From the NCBI GenBank assembly GCA_947167135.1, contig CAMVGV010000024.1, positions 1 to 38,656 on the forward strand: a DNA stretch of 38,656 nt. The letters run 5' to 3'. The stretch's first letter is position 1; each line of letters opens with the position of its first letter. The stretch is from an uncultured Lachnospiraceae bacterium (GTDB taxonomy: Bacteria; Bacillota; Clostridia; Lachnospirales; Lachnospiraceae). The notes beneath the pieces were generated by a model that was not told the DNA's origin, ran no database searches, and saw only the letters and a program-made list of their open reading frames with translations. The position numbers were made by a program, and so were the translations under genes. Positions 26,214 through 35,340 of the stretch are shown piece by piece.

Positions 26214-26249
26214 GCGGCCTTACTCCGGCCGCATGTGGTTTTGAAAACC
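26214..26249 (-). other. two inverted repeats in the acpP leader
   Basis: GCGGCC-TTACTCC-GGCCGC (26214-26232) is a perfect 6-bp stem with a 7-base loop. GGTTTTGAAAACC (26237-26249) is an adjacent palindrome. Both lie in the transcribed leader between promoter and acpP. No T run follows either, so they are not obvious terminators; they may affect RNA stability or act as an attenuator. Confidence 0.5.
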
Positions 26250-26278
26250 GTGTTACATAGTAATAATAACTCAAAATG

Positions 26279-26306
26279 ATTTAGCTAAATTTCTTTTAAC
26301 TAAATC
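26279..26306. promoter_or_regulatory. candidate MarR/FabT-type operator of the fatty-acid operon
   Basis: The perfect 12-base palindrome ATTTAGCTAAAT (26279-26290) is followed 15 bases on by a near copy, TTTAACTAAAT (26295-26305). The pair covers the predicted transcription start just downstream of the -10. Paired AT-rich sites with TTTA/TAAA arms suit a small winged-helix dimer, and the operon itself ends with a MarR gene. Confidence 0.6.
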
Positions 26307-26315
26307 ACCTTGAAA

Positions 26316-26344
26316 TAAATACTACATTATTTTTCTTTTGTCAA
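26316..26344 (-). promoter_or_regulatory. promoter of the fatty-acid operon
   Basis: On the minus strand a consensus TTGACA (26344-26339), exactly 17 bases, then TATTTA (26321-26316). The -35 begins only six bases after the stop codon of the preceding lipoprotein gene, and no terminator fits between. The leader to acpP is about 120 bases. Confidence 0.75.
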
Positions 26345-26350
26345 GTCCGG

Positions 26351-27340
26351 TCAGTATACGTTCTCCACCAGTATCTCTTCGCCCTCCGGGCGGAAGCGCC
26401 ATATCGAATGCTCCGGAAGACGGTGCTCGGTTAAATAGTATTCTCCGTCGATTTCCGAGATAAAATAAGGGGTTCCGCCTCCGATGAAATAATGATAGAT
26501 GTCTTCATATTCATTATTCTGCAGACCCCTTAAAGAATGGCATCGTAATATCGTGGCATAGTCCTGATTCCATTTATCATCGGTCGATACCGTGATATAA
26601 AAGTACTCACCGATCCGGGTTATCTGTATCATACCCGCCATAGATGAAGGCACCGGATATCTTTCAAGTATTTCAAAGGTGTCCGGATCCGCCTTTAGTA
26701 TGCTCTTATTCCCTGAAACAAAATAAATCCCGTCACCGATAAGCGAGAAAGAGCGCACATAAACCCCATTGAGCTCCGGAACGGATTTCACGTCGGAGAT
26801 ATACAGGCTCCCGTCCTTCTTATCATCCTTAAAAATATACATTTCCCCGCTCATTGAGCACCAGACATAAAAGGCTTCCCTCTCCTTATCATAAACAATG
26901 TAATGGGGACGGGATGTGATATTATCGAATATCTGCGTAAGGGTGAAGCCATCTCCCTGTTTTTTATAGACGAGGATACGGTCATTTTCCGTGTCATCGG
27001 TCAGATAGACCCTTCCGTCACCGGCAAGGGTATGACCTTTATTGATCTCATCTGTCATCACAGACCAGTCCTCAAGAGGATCATCCGTATTGTCATTAAA
27101 GATGATCTGGTTATGATAACAGTCAACGATAAAGTAATCGTCACCGATCTTCGTTATCTGTGTCGGAATATCAAGAGAATTGAAGCTGTTCTTTTCCGGG
27201 GCTACAGATACGGCGGCTGCGCTATCCGTCTTCTCTACGCTTTCCGGCTCCGGGGACGCTTTTCCGTTGGCACAGCCGCTTAAAAAAAGAGCGGAAAGCA
27301 GCAGGATCCGGATGCCATAAAGCAGGATTCTGTTAAACAC
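26351..27340 (-). CDS. exported lipoprotein, probable beta-propeller
   Basis: About 329 residues from GTG 27340. That start gives a compact lipoprotein signal ([18 protein letters not shown], lipobox LSGC); an in-frame ATG at 27430 would add 30 polar residues and overlap the previous gene deeply. After a Ser/Glu-rich spacer the protein is a series of similar beta-strand blocks, each roughly 'G-D-x-Y-hydrophobic-hydrophobic' ([49 protein letters not shown]), about 45-55 residues apart. This suggests a six-bladed NHL/YncE-like propeller. It is the third gene of the sensory operon, overlapping the chemoreceptor-like gene by eight bases, so it may be the extracytoplasmic ligand-binding partner. 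The function is inferred. Confidence 0.7.
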   Translation of the reverse strand: MFNRILLYGIRILLLSALFLSGCANGKASPEPESVEKTDSAAAVSVAPEKNSFNSLDIPTQITKIGDDYFIVDCYHNQIIFNDNTDDPLEDWSVMTDEINKGHTLAGDGRVYLTDDTENDRILVYKKQGDGFTLTQIFDNITSRPHYIVYDKEREAFYVWCSMSGEMYIFKDDKKDGSLYISDVKSVPELNGVYVRSFSLIGDGIYFVSGNKSILKADPDTFEILERYPVPSSMAGMIQITRIGEYFYITVSTDDKWNQDYATILRCHSLRGLQNNEYEDIYHYFIGGGTPYFISEIDGEYYLTEHRLPEHSIWRFRPEGEEILVENVY

Positions 27341-29528
27341 GGGACTTCCCCATATCTTCCAGGCCGGCGTCAATCTCCGAAAGAAGTCCCCCTTTATTTT
27401 CCCGGGACTGAAGGGATGAGGCCGCTTCAAGAGTTTCTTTTCTCAGTTCACGGCTAAGCTTCTTCAGATCTTGAAGCTCTTTTTCGATGCCGGCGATATC
27501 TTCTGCCCGCTCAACGGTAAGATCCCCTTTATCAAGGATATGCTTCTTTGCATCAGCGAAGCCGTTCCTTGCCAGAGCCAGTCCTTCCTGCTGTTCCTTA
27601 GAATATTTTTCAAGCTGCTGCATAAGCTTATGGGTTTTTTCAAAATCCGAATTCAGTTTTTCAACGGTACTGCTTATTTCCTGAACAGATCTTTCCGTCT
27701 GTCCCGCGAGCTTTGATATTTCTCCCGCAACCACCGCAAAGCCGCGTCCCGCTTCACCGGCACGGGCAGCCTCTATGGAGGCATTCAGAGAAAGAAGATT
27801 GGTCTCACTTGCCACATCGGAGATGATCGTAGCAGCTTTATTAATATCCCTGACCGACCCGCCGGTCTCATCAAGCTGCTCTGTGATCCCTGTTATGCTT
27901 CTCCCGAGGCTTTCTCCGGAGCCTGAAAGGCTGTCCATAGCCTTTGCTGCATCCTGTAAGGCCTGTCCGCTCTCCTCTTTCATCCCGGAGGGCTTTTCCC
28001 TGAATTCTGCCAGACTGCCCTCCAGTTTATCCAGCTTTGTGTCAAAGCTGTCCAAAAGTGAAATTACCGTATCCAGCTCCTCCCTCCCGTTTCCGTACCC
28101 TCCTGACTCGGCGATCCTCTTACGGAGGGCAGCTGATCTCTCCTCTATTGCGATAAGGCTCTTTCTGAGTCCCAGGTTTTCCTCATCTCTCAGGCGTTCC
28201 TTATCCTCCCTTACCCGGCTCAGGGTTTCATTATCACGCATCCTTCTTATCGCGGAAAGACCCGTAAAGAAGAGCAGGGCTATCATAATAAGTGCAAATA
28301 CCGAAGCCAATACGGTAATGATCCCGATCCCCGTATTTCCCTTTGAAGCCCCCGATGCTGACGGCAGGGCGGCATGTGCCGGAGAATCCTTCCCGGGTTC
28401 ACTGCCTTTGACCTCCGGACTGCCTTCTTCTGTTCCGGAAACCTCCCCCTTCTCAAAAGCGGCTGCTTCCGTAGCTGCAGTATCCTCAGCATTCAGAATC
28501 GCTTCCTTTTCATCAAGACGCCCGGATATTTTGATAACCAGAGGATCTGTTTCCGGATATGCAGAAAGAGCGGTTCTCATTCCCGCAATGGCTGCTTCCG
28601 CATTTTCCTTTGCTTCCGCATTGTCCTGCCTGGCAGCAGCCTTGCTCCTGTATATCGCAAAAGCTTCATTTATGCTGTCAAAGCCGTCTATCCCCTCTTC
28701 CTTCCCGGTAAAATCACAGCCGGTGGTAAAGGTGAAGCCATTATTCTCACCAACAAAATACAGATCGTAATACACAGAGGAGAAGCCTGAAGAATCAAGG
28801 TCATTAAGTGGTATTTCCACCGATATCCGCTCGTCCTCCTGACTTCCAGTGAATTCAGCCTCCGCGCATATGCTGTCGGTACCATTGATCCTTGAAAGAG
28901 ATGTGCCCTGCAGAGCACTGCCATGGCATAACGAGAGATCCTCATCGGAAAGGGCTCCCATATCGAGAGCCTTTGAATCGTCAAACAATATCCCCGCAAT
29001 ATGTATTTTCCCCTTAAAGCTACCTCTGTCACCAATTACCCGAATAAGGGCATCTCTCCGTTTTGTCATTTCGGAAAAGCTTCCCCTGAAGCGCACCCGC
29101 AGTGCTTCTCCCTCAGGAAGCTTCACGGTCTCCATTTTGTCCAGGCTTACCCTTATCCTGTAGTTTTTGATAAGCTCAGGATCATCCTGTTTTAGGGCGC
29201 TAAGAGCGCTTCTTGCCTCACTGTCCCCGGCCGTAAAATCCGCGTATGCCTTCGCTTCGCCGCTGAAATCCGGCTCTGCTGCGGCACTTTCCGCCTGTTC
29301 GGCTCTCTCGGATGCTTCCTTTGCCAGGTTTTCCGCATCATCGGCTCTGGCATCACTCTCCGCCAGTGCAGAGGCATAGGCTGCCGCAGCAGCCTCCATA
29401 GCAGCTGCGTTTTCCTCTGCCGTCTTTACCCGTCCCGCGGAAACAAAGGAACATACCGCCAGCAGGATGACAGAAAAAACAGCCGCCAGCATTATCAGAA
29501 TGTTTTTCAAACCGTTTCCCGTATTCAA
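27333..29528 (-). CDS. methyl-accepting chemotaxis-like transducer with unrecognised sensor domain
   Basis: Protein of 731 residues. Helix 1 (about 8-30), an alanine/glutamate-rich coiled coil (35-85), a beta-rich extracytoplasmic domain (about 118-275) that I cannot assign to Cache, 4HB or PAS families, a helical and low-complexity segment (280-400), helix 2 (402-424), a charged coiled coil instead of an obvious HAMP, and then a chemoreceptor signalling domain. The hairpin tip [20 protein letters not shown] is conserved, but the next part reads [15 protein letters not shown], with glycine for the usual first glutamate. The start is TTG 29528, five bases after the kinase stop, with AAGGAG upstream. 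It probably passes a membrane signal to CheA/CheW or to the adjacent kinase. Confidence 0.8.
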   Translation of the reverse strand: MNTGNGLKNILIMLAAVFSVILLAVCSFVSAGRVKTAEENAAAMEAAAAAYASALAESDARADDAENLAKEASERAEQAESAAAEPDFSGEAKAYADFTAGDSEARSALSALKQDDPELIKNYRIRVSLDKMETVKLPEGEALRVRFRGSFSEMTKRRDALIRVIGDRGSFKGKIHIAGILFDDSKALDMGALSDEDLSLCHGSALQGTSLSRINGTDSICAEAEFTGSQEDERISVEIPLNDLDSSGFSSVYYDLYFVGENNGFTFTTGCDFTGKEEGIDGFDSINEAFAIYRSKAAARQDNAEAKENAEAAIAGMRTALSAYPETDPLVIKISGRLDEKEAILNAEDTAATEAAAFEKGEVSGTEEGSPEVKGSEPGKDSPAHAALPSASGASKGNTGIGIITVLASVFALIMIALLFFTGLSAIRRMRDNETLSRVREDKERLRDEENLGLRKSLIAIEERSAALRKRIAESGGYGNGREELDTVISLLDSFDTKLDKLEGSLAEFREKPSGMKEESGQALQDAAKAMDSLSGSGESLGRSITGITEQLDETGGSVRDINKAATIISDVASETNLLSLNASIEAARAGEAGRGFAVVAGEISKLAGQTERSVQEISSTVEKLNSDFEKTHKLMQQLEKYSKEQQEGLALARNGFADAKKHILDKGDLTVERAEDIAGIEKELQDLKKLSRELRKETLEAASSLQSRENKGGLLSEIDAGLEDMGKSRV

Positions 29529-29533
29529 AGAAT

Positions 29534-32500
29534 TTAATACTCCTTCAGTATCTCTACGATCCCTTCATAGTCGAACAGTGAATAAGCATTTTCCAGCTGT
29601 TCATAGCGTTCACTTTCACTGTCAGCAATGCGGAAGCCCTTCATTTTCTCAAATACGGACTCCAGCCTGTCTATATCCATCTTTTCTGCCGCATCCCTCA
29701 TTTCTTCATATACTTCTTTCATAAGCTCGGGACCGGCCGGCTGCAGATCCTCATTTGCCTTCCCGGTGAAAACATCGGCGAGCAGGGTCTTAAACTCCCG
29801 GAATTCCCGTAGAAAATCCTCATGATTCTCCCGGATATATTTCAGATCCCCCTTCTTTCCGGCATTTTCCAGGCTCTGGGCCCTTTCTCCGAGCCCTGTC
29901 GCCCCGATAAGCTTTGCAGAACTCTTCAGGGCATGCACCTTGATCGTGTAATTCTCTATATCCTCCGAAGCATAAAGATTCTCAATCTCATCCGATTTGC
30001 TTTCTATCGAATCATAAAAGATCTGTAACAGCGGCAGATACGCATCCGGAGAACCACTGTAATTAATCCCTTTGTCGATGTCGATCTCATTACAATGCTC
30101 CAGCACCTTGAGCGCACCGATCTCCCTGTTTCCGGGATCCCCGTCTTCTCTGTCCCCGTCTCCTATGACCGGAACCACCAGCTCCTCCGGCAGCATACTT
30201 ATAAGCATTTTATCAAGCTGCGCAGTATCAACAGGCTTCGACAGATAATCGTCAAAGCCCTCCGAAATGTATTTTTCCCTGGCTCCCGCTATGGCATTGG
30301 CAGTGAGACAGACAGCCGGTGTCTCCTTATTCGGATTGCTGTCATCCTCCCTGATCTCGTGCAGGGTTTCAATGCCATCCTTATCCGGCATCATATGGTC
30401 GAGAAAGATGAGATCGTATTTCTTTGACGCTGAAAGCTCCACCGCCCTGAACCCGTTCTCGGCAGTATCTATATGTACCCCGGTCTGTTTCAGAAGGCTG
30501 TTGAAAACCACCAGGTTCATCGGATTATCATCAACCGCCAGTATCTCAGCATCCGGAGCCGTAAACTTCTCTTTACAGGCTCTTCTCTTTTCCACATTCT
30601 CACGGAACGCAGACTCATAGTCTCCGAGCTCCGTCCACTTCGCAACTCCCTGCTTCAGGTCAAAACTGAAGGTGGATCCGACACCGTATGTGCTCTCAAC
30701 CTGAAGGGTCGATCCCATAAGCTTCAAGAGGCTCTCTGTCAGATTGATCCCCAGACCCACTCCCGCTATGTGACGGTTCTTCTTTTCTTCGATACGCTCA
30801 AATTCATTGTAGAGCTTTCTGATATCCTCTTCCCGGATACCGATTCCGGTATCGGTCACGGATATCTTCAGGATCACATTCCCCGGCTCATCCTTTATCT
30901 TTTCATACCCCACGCGGAAGGTAATACTGCCCTTTTCCGTATATTTTACCGCATTTGTAAGAAGGTTCATTATTACCTGCTTTATACGCTTTTCATCCCC
31001 GAACAGGTTTTTAGGTGTGCCGGGATCAAAATCAAGAATGATCTTTAAGCCCTGGGCATCCGCCCTGGTACGGATCATATTCACCATATCATTCAAAAGA
31101 TCCGAAAGATCATAAAAATCCGGCTTTATTTCCATTTCTCCTGATTCGATCCTGGAGAAATCAAGGATATTATTGACCAGACCCAGAAGGGTATTTCCCG
31201 CACTTCGTATGGTTTCGGAATATTCGACGATATTCGGGTTCTCACTCTCCCTGAATATCATTTCATTCATTCCGAGGATGGCATTTATCGGCGTCCTTAT
31301 CTCATGGGACATATTGGCAAGAAAGGCACTCTTCGCCCCGGCAAGACCTTCGGCAACGGCTTTCTCGGTTTCCAGCTCCTCAACCATGGTCTTTTCATAA
31401 TAAATACAGTTTTCCTTATGATTAAAGCCGTTATATATGGCGGTCGCCATCTTCCTGCAGCTCTCATATCCGCAGCAATTGCAGTTTATCTCCCTGGACT
31501 CGGGCGTAAGCTTATTCATGCTTACAAAAATGCCCTCCAGTTCCTTCTCATTTGGAATATCGTAACGGCATTCCTCAGAGCGGTCGGTATAGCCCCTTAG
31601 ATAATCCTCCAGCTTCAGGTTTTCAAACTGCTTATTAAAATTCTTCAGTCTTTCCTCCGGCGTATCTCCTCTGGACCAGGCGTCGCCGCTTTCGTCCTTC
31701 TTTGCCATCTCACGGATATCGAGAAGAGCATAATATGCGTCATCCGTCCTGGCCTTTTCCGGATTTACGGCAGTTCCGCAGATACAGCCGTTTTCACAGT
31801 TCAGGGCATCAATAAAGAGAAACGGGGTTTCCTTATCCCTGATCCTGTCTGCATTCTGGTGCATCCACTCATAGAGACGCCTTTCACCCTCGATCTGCCG
31901 GATAAACACCTGATCTCCGAGAAACCATTTGACGTTCTCCGCAAGCCCCCCCGGGGTGGGATAGAAAAGTCCGAGACCGTACTCGATATCGCTGTGGGAG
32001 AAATCCGCACTGATATTATGCTCCCTCACGTAATTCATCAAATGCTCGAAGGTAACATTATACTGTACCAGACCCCTGTTCTGCGGATCCTCCATCTCCA
32101 TCTTCTTTGCGATACAGGGGCTTATAAATGCAAATTTGTCGGTGACACCCATCTCCTTACGTGCATAGATCGCTGCGCACATCAGAGGACTCTGCACCGG
32201 AAAGAGCATGGGGATAAGCTCCGGAAGGTATCTTTCAATATATGAAACCACAGCGGGACAGGGCTGGGATATTCCCCCGTAGAACTTGTATCTGTCGATA
32301 TAATTAAGATATCCCCAGGTTGTAATGTCTGCACCGAAGGAAACATTTATTATCCGTTTTACGCCCAATTTCTTAAGGCCACCGATCACGTTTCCGTATT
32401 CTGAGGGGAAATTGGCTCTGAATGCCGGTGCGATAAGTATGGATATGGATTCCCCGTTTTTCAGATCCTCAAAGAAACGCTCCGTATCATCCTCATATTC

Positions 32501-32683
32501 ACGGGCTCCATGGACACAGACATCGATGCAGCTGCCGCAGGCAACACACTTGCTTCCGTCAACCTCGATCCTCGCGTGGCCGTTCTCCTCCTTGGAGATA
32601 CAGGCACCTATGGCACTGCAAACCTTGATACATTTATTGCAGCCTATGCAGTTATCATTTGTGAATACAATACTACCTTTCAT
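29534..32683 (-). CDS. FeFe-hydrogenase-like iron-sulfur hybrid sensor histidine kinase
   Basis: Soluble multidomain protein of 1049 residues with no membrane helix. Order: two ferredoxin 4Fe-4S motifs (Cys 12, 15, 18, 22 and 46, 49, 52, 56); an FeFe-hydrogenase large-subunit-like domain (about 75-330) with H-cluster ligand candidates Cys142 (SQPCPAV), Cys190 ([12 protein letters not shown]), Cys296 and Cys300 (NCENGCICG); a further CxxCGxxxC Fe-S motif (Cys 401, 404, 409, 426); HisKA with His460 (SHEIRTP); HATPase (Asn573/Asn577, DTGIGI, GVGLGI); receiver with Asp718/719, Asp762 and Lys816; HPt with His917 (HALKSSA). The proton-relay cysteine of catalytic hydrogenases is proline (141), so a sensing role is inferred. 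First gene of a three-gene operon. Confidence 0.9.
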   Translation of the reverse strand: MKGSIVFTNDNCIGCNKCIKVCSAIGACISKEENGHARIEVDGSKCVACGSCIDVCVHGAREYEDDTERFFEDLKNGESISILIAPAFRANFPSEYGNVIGGLKKLGVKRIINVSFGADITTWGYLNYIDRYKFYGGISQPCPAVVSYIERYLPELIPMLFPVQSPLMCAAIYARKEMGVTDKFAFISPCIAKKMEMEDPQNRGLVQYNVTFEHLMNYVREHNISADFSHSDIEYGLGLFYPTPGGLAENVKWFLGDQVFIRQIEGERRLYEWMHQNADRIRDKETPFLFIDALNCENGCICGTAVNPEKARTDDAYYALLDIREMAKKDESGDAWSRGDTPEERLKNFNKQFENLKLEDYLRGYTDRSEECRYDIPNEKELEGIFVSMNKLTPESREINCNCCGYESCRKMATAIYNGFNHKENCIYYEKTMVEELETEKAVAEGLAGAKSAFLANMSHEIRTPINAILGMNEMIFRESENPNIVEYSETIRSAGNTLLGLVNNILDFSRIESGEMEIKPDFYDLSDLLNDMVNMIRTRADAQGLKIILDFDPGTPKNLFGDEKRIKQVIMNLLTNAVKYTEKGSITFRVGYEKIKDEPGNVILKISVTDTGIGIREEDIRKLYNEFERIEEKKNRHIAGVGLGINLTESLLKLMGSTLQVESTYGVGSTFSFDLKQGVAKWTELGDYESAFRENVEKRRACKEKFTAPDAEILAVDDNPMNLVVFNSLLKQTGVHIDTAENGFRAVELSASKKYDLIFLDHMMPDKDGIETLHEIREDDSNPNKETPAVCLTANAIAGAREKYISEGFDDYLSKPVDTAQLDKMLISMLPEELVVPVIGDGDREDGDPGNREIGALKVLEHCNEIDIDKGINYSGSPDAYLPLLQIFYDSIESKSDEIENLYASEDIENYTIKVHALKSSAKLIGATGLGERAQSLENAGKKGDLKYIRENHEDFLREFREFKTLLADVFTGKANEDLQPAGPELMKEVYEEMRDAAEKMDIDRLESVFEKMKGFRIADSESERYEQLENAYSLFDYEGIVEILKEY

Positions 32684-32757
32684 TTCCTTTGCCGGTTCCG
32701 GAAACCATCCCGGTTCCTTCTGCGGATTCTCCGTATTATTCTGTCTTCCTGAAGATA

Positions 32758-32785
32758 ATAATACTATATTATGTAATTAAATCAA
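32758..32785 (-). promoter_or_regulatory. promoter of the sensory operon
   Basis: On the minus strand TTGATT (32785-32780), a 16-base spacer and TATTAT (32763-32758). The message would have a leader of about 70 bases before the kinase ATG, whose nearest purine-rich site is AAAGGAA. A TATAGT overlaps the spacer and could be an alternative -10. Confidence 0.5.
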
Positions 32786-32830
32786 AGCGGGTACCCACAG
32801 TCTGTGAAAAACAATGATCATACACGCAAA

Positions 32831-32865
32831 GAAGGCCGTTATAAAAAGATATAATAACAGCCTTC
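32831..32865 (-). terminator. terminator after the PDZ protein gene
   Basis: A 12-bp stem with one mismatch (GAAGGCTGTTAT pairing with ATAACGGCCTTC on the minus strand), an 11-base loop and a short T run. It lies 64 bases after the PDZ gene stop and before the sensory-operon promoter. It is nearly symmetric, so it may work on both strands. Confidence 0.6.
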
Positions 32866-32928
32866 TCTTACATGTTCTTCTTCTGTTATCTGTCGCCGTT
32901 TTTACCATACCGGTACGGCTTACCGGCT

Positions 32929-33606
32929 TTAATCATCCTTTCCGGCTGACAGAGTCACATTCACGGTTTTCTGCTCATAGCCATGGTTTTCGGAGGGCTC
33001 ATATACCGTGACCGCCACGGTATCGCCGGGGTTTTTGTCCGACAGGATGCTCTTCAGCTCTTCGACTGCAGATACCTTTTGCCCGTCCACCTCAGTGATT
33101 ACCGAGTGCTCCTTTAGTCCTGCCCTGTCTGCCGCTCCGTCCTTGTCTGCCTTCATGATAAGCACGCCGGCAGGAATATTGTATGACTCTCTGGCTTCGT
33201 CAGATACGGTCGTGACCATTATGTCAAGGAAAGCTCCCTGAGGTTTCGGATTTTCTCCGCTTCTATCCCCGGATTCCTGCCCCTGTCCTTCGTCAGGCCT
33301 TCCCTGCGAGTCCCGGTTCTCTTCATTTCTCCCGTCAAAGGGTGTCATATTACGGAAGAAGTCTTTTACGGAGCCGTCTTCCTTTTCAGGGGCAGCATCA
33401 GGCACATTTCCCGCTGCGTCTCCCGCCATCTCATGGACCGGATGTCCTTTTTCCGTGCCCTTCAGATAGCCGGCGCTGTATGCCGAATAACACATTGTTC
33501 CGCAAAGAACGACTATAAGAAGTGCAAATAACGGCTTTGGAACCGAGATATTGCTGTCATTCTTCGGTTTTGTTTCCTCTTTCCTTTCTTCTCTGTATTC
33601 ATCCAT
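32929..33606 (-). CDS. membrane-anchored PDZ-domain protein
   Basis: 225 residues from ATG 33606, chosen because AGGAGG lies nine bases upstream; a longer open frame to 33726 has no such site. A charged cytoplasmic tail (EEYREERK-like) leads into one helix (about residues 23-42), then a polar, Asp/Glu/Gly-rich linker (55-125), then a PDZ domain (about 130-220): GAFLDIMVTTVSDEAR, NIPAGVLIMKADKDGAADRA, GLKEHSVITEVDGQKVSAVE. This is the architecture of DegP/HtrA proteins without the protease domain, so it probably binds exported peptides or helps a protease in trans. No protease gene is adjacent. Confidence 0.8.
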   Translation of the reverse strand: MDEYREERKEETKPKNDSNISVPKPLFALLIVVLCGTMCYSAYSAGYLKGTEKGHPVHEMAGDAAGNVPDAAPEKEDGSVKDFFRNMTPFDGRNEENRDSQGRPDEGQGQESGDRSGENPKPQGAFLDIMVTTVSDEARESYNIPAGVLIMKADKDGAADRAGLKEHSVITEVDGQKVSAVEELKSILSDKNPGDTVAVTVYEPSENHGYEQKTVNVTLSAGKDD

Positions 33607-33747
33607 TATCGGTTTCCTCCTGAAAAAGTCTTGTTTTGCGTCAACAAAGGATCTTATAATCAGGATTCTAATCGAAAAATGTGTTTTTTCTTTGTCCTTT
33701 CTTTGTCTTTTTTGTGAGAAGCCCACAGCTCCCCAAATAAAGCTCCT

Positions 33748-33996
33748 CTAATACAGCTCCCTCAGCACGAGGATCGTTACTCCCTGATTATCTCCGGGCA
33801 TTATCCGCTTTACCTTCGGATCCGGCCCGTACCAGTCGTAGATCATATTCTTCAGTCTGGTGCCCCGGTTAAAGCCGTGGATCAACCTAAGCTGATAGGT
33901 TCCGGATCCGGCGGATTTCAGCGCCTTATCGATCTTTTTTACCGCTTCCTCCTGTGTCAGCCCATGAAGGTCTATCGTCACAAAAGGCTCATCCAT
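33748..33996 (-). CDS. stand-alone Smr-domain protein
   Basis: 82 residues from ATG 33996. The Smr (small MutS-related) domain is visible: VTIDLHGLTQEEAVKKID and LRLIHGFNRGTRLKNMI, followed by IMPGDNQGVTILVL. Smr domains nick or bind nucleic acids in MutS2 and in ribosome-rescue proteins. The usual HGxGxG glycine loop reads HGFNRGTR here, a weakened version. The start lies inside the end of the malic enzyme gene (8-base overlap), so it is translated by coupling; a longer start at 34044 would overlap further and is not preferred. Confidence 0.8.
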   Translation of the reverse strand: MDEPFVTIDLHGLTQEEAVKKIDKALKSAGSGTYQLRLIHGFNRGTRLKNMIYDWYGPDPKVKRIMPGDNQGVTILVLRELY

Positions 33997-35164
33997 TTCT
34001 CGCAACCCCGCTCTTTCTCGCAGCCTCAGCAACTGCTGCCGCAACTGCGGGACCTACCTTCGGATCAAAGGCATAGGGGATGATATAGTCGGGACTCAGC
34101 TCACTGTCTGAGATAAGTCCTGCAAGCGCATTTGCTGCCGCCATCTTCATCTCTTCATTTATATCCCGGGCTCTTACGTCAAAGGTTCCCCTGAAAATAC
34201 CGGGGAAGGCCAGTACATTATTTATCTGGTTCGGGAAGTCACTCCGTCCTGTAGCGATCACCTTTGCCCCTCCCGCCTTTGCATCATCCGGGAATATCTC
34301 CGGTGTGGGATTTGCACAGGCAAAGATTATGGCATCCCTGTTCATAGTCTTTACCATGTCGGTATTTATGGTTCCGGGTCCGGATACCCCTATGAAAATA
34401 TCCGCACCTTTCAGCATGTCCGCTATGCTGCCCTTTTCCTTACCGAGATTAGTCTGCTTTGCCATCTCCTCTTTTATCCAGTTGAGGCCGTCCCTTCCCT
34501 CATAGATAGCCCCTTTCCGGTCGCACATGGTAATATCCTTAAACCCTGCGGACAGGAGCAGCTTAACGATGGCTATTGCCGCAGCTCCCGCTCCGCTGGT
34601 TACGATCTTCACATCTTCCTTTTTCTTTCCCGTAACCTTGAGGGCGTTCGTGAGCCCCGCCAGAGTAATGACAGCCGTTCCATGCTGGTCATCATGGAAG
34701 ATCGGAATATCCGTCCTTTCCTTTAGCTTCCTCTCTATCTCGAAACAGCGGGGAGCGGAAATATCCTCCAGATTGATGCCTCCGAAGGATCCGGAGATAA
34801 GAGCGACCGTATTAACAAATTCATCCACATCCTTTGTTTTTACGCAGAGCGGAAATGCATCCACATCACCAAACTCCTTAAAGAGCACGCATTTCCCTTC
34901 CATAACGGGCATACCCGCCTCCGGTCCTATGTCTCCCAGCCCCAGTACCGCGGATCCGTCCGTGATAACGGCGCACATATTGTACCGCCTTGTCAGGTCA
35001 TAGGATTTGCTGATGTCCTTCTGTATGGCGAGACAAGGTTCTGCTACCCCCGGAGTATATGCAAGTGACAGATCCTCCTTCGTCTTTACGCTAACCCTTG
35101 AAACCACCTCTATTTTTCCCTTCCACTCACCGTGAAGCCTCAGGGATTCTTCCGCATAATTCAT
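33989..35164 (-). CDS. NAD(P)-dependent malic enzyme
   Basis: Decarboxylates malate to pyruvate with reduction of NAD or NADP. The 391 residues are typical of the short bacterial form. Landmarks are SLAYTPGVAEPC (substrate and catalytic tyrosine), VITDGSAVLGLGDIGPEAGMP, the metal-binding FHDDQHGTA, the Rossmann loop TSGAGAAAIAIVKLL and ACANPTPEIFP. Cofactor choice cannot be fixed by eye. Its start follows AAAGGAGCGG 11 bases upstream. It is divergent from tcdA, with 176 bases between, and is followed by the overlapping Smr gene. Confidence 0.95.
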   Translation of the reverse strand: MNYAEESLRLHGEWKGKIEVVSRVSVKTKEDLSLAYTPGVAEPCLAIQKDISKSYDLTRRYNMCAVITDGSAVLGLGDIGPEAGMPVMEGKCVLFKEFGDVDAFPLCVKTKDVDEFVNTVALISGSFGGINLEDISAPRCFEIERKLKERTDIPIFHDDQHGTAVITLAGLTNALKVTGKKKEDVKIVTSGAGAAAIAIVKLLLSAGFKDITMCDRKGAIYEGRDGLNWIKEEMAKQTNLGKEKGSIADMLKGADIFIGVSGPGTINTDMVKTMNRDAIIFACANPTPEIFPDDAKAGGAKVIATGRSDFPNQINNVLAFPGIFRGTFDVRARDINEEMKMAAANALAGLISDSELSPDYIIPYAFDPKVGPAVAAAVAEAARKSGVARNG

Positions 35165-35261
35165 TCCCGATACCGCTCCTTTCCTATAGTCCTTGGAAAT
35201 TGCGGAACGACTCCGCCTTTTCCCGTTGTTTTCCTTGATTATACCCGAAAAACCCGTAGTA

Positions 35262-35270
35262 TGCTATATT
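35262..35270 (+). promoter_or_regulatory. extended -10 promoter of tcdA
   Basis: TGCTATATT (TGn plus a near-consensus hexamer) lies 70 bases before the tcdA ATG; no clear -35. The ribosome-binding site GGGAGGT follows at about 35325. Confidence 0.45.
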
Positions 35271-35340
35271 ATGATTAAGTCGCAAAAAGTAATTCTCACC
35301 ACAAAATGCTCTTGGCGGGGACAGGGAGGTCTGAAATCAA

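Noticed and set aside
27775-28770. Long plus-strand open frame (331 codons)
   Set aside because: It lies entirely opposite the chemoreceptor-like gene, whose motifs are clear. The antisense frame is open only because of the alanine/glutamate-rich codon pattern.
29534-32683. Catalytic FeFe-hydrogenase
   Set aside because: The proton-relay cysteine is replaced by proline and the domain is fused to kinase, receiver and HPt domains; no maturase or electron-transfer partner genes are nearby.
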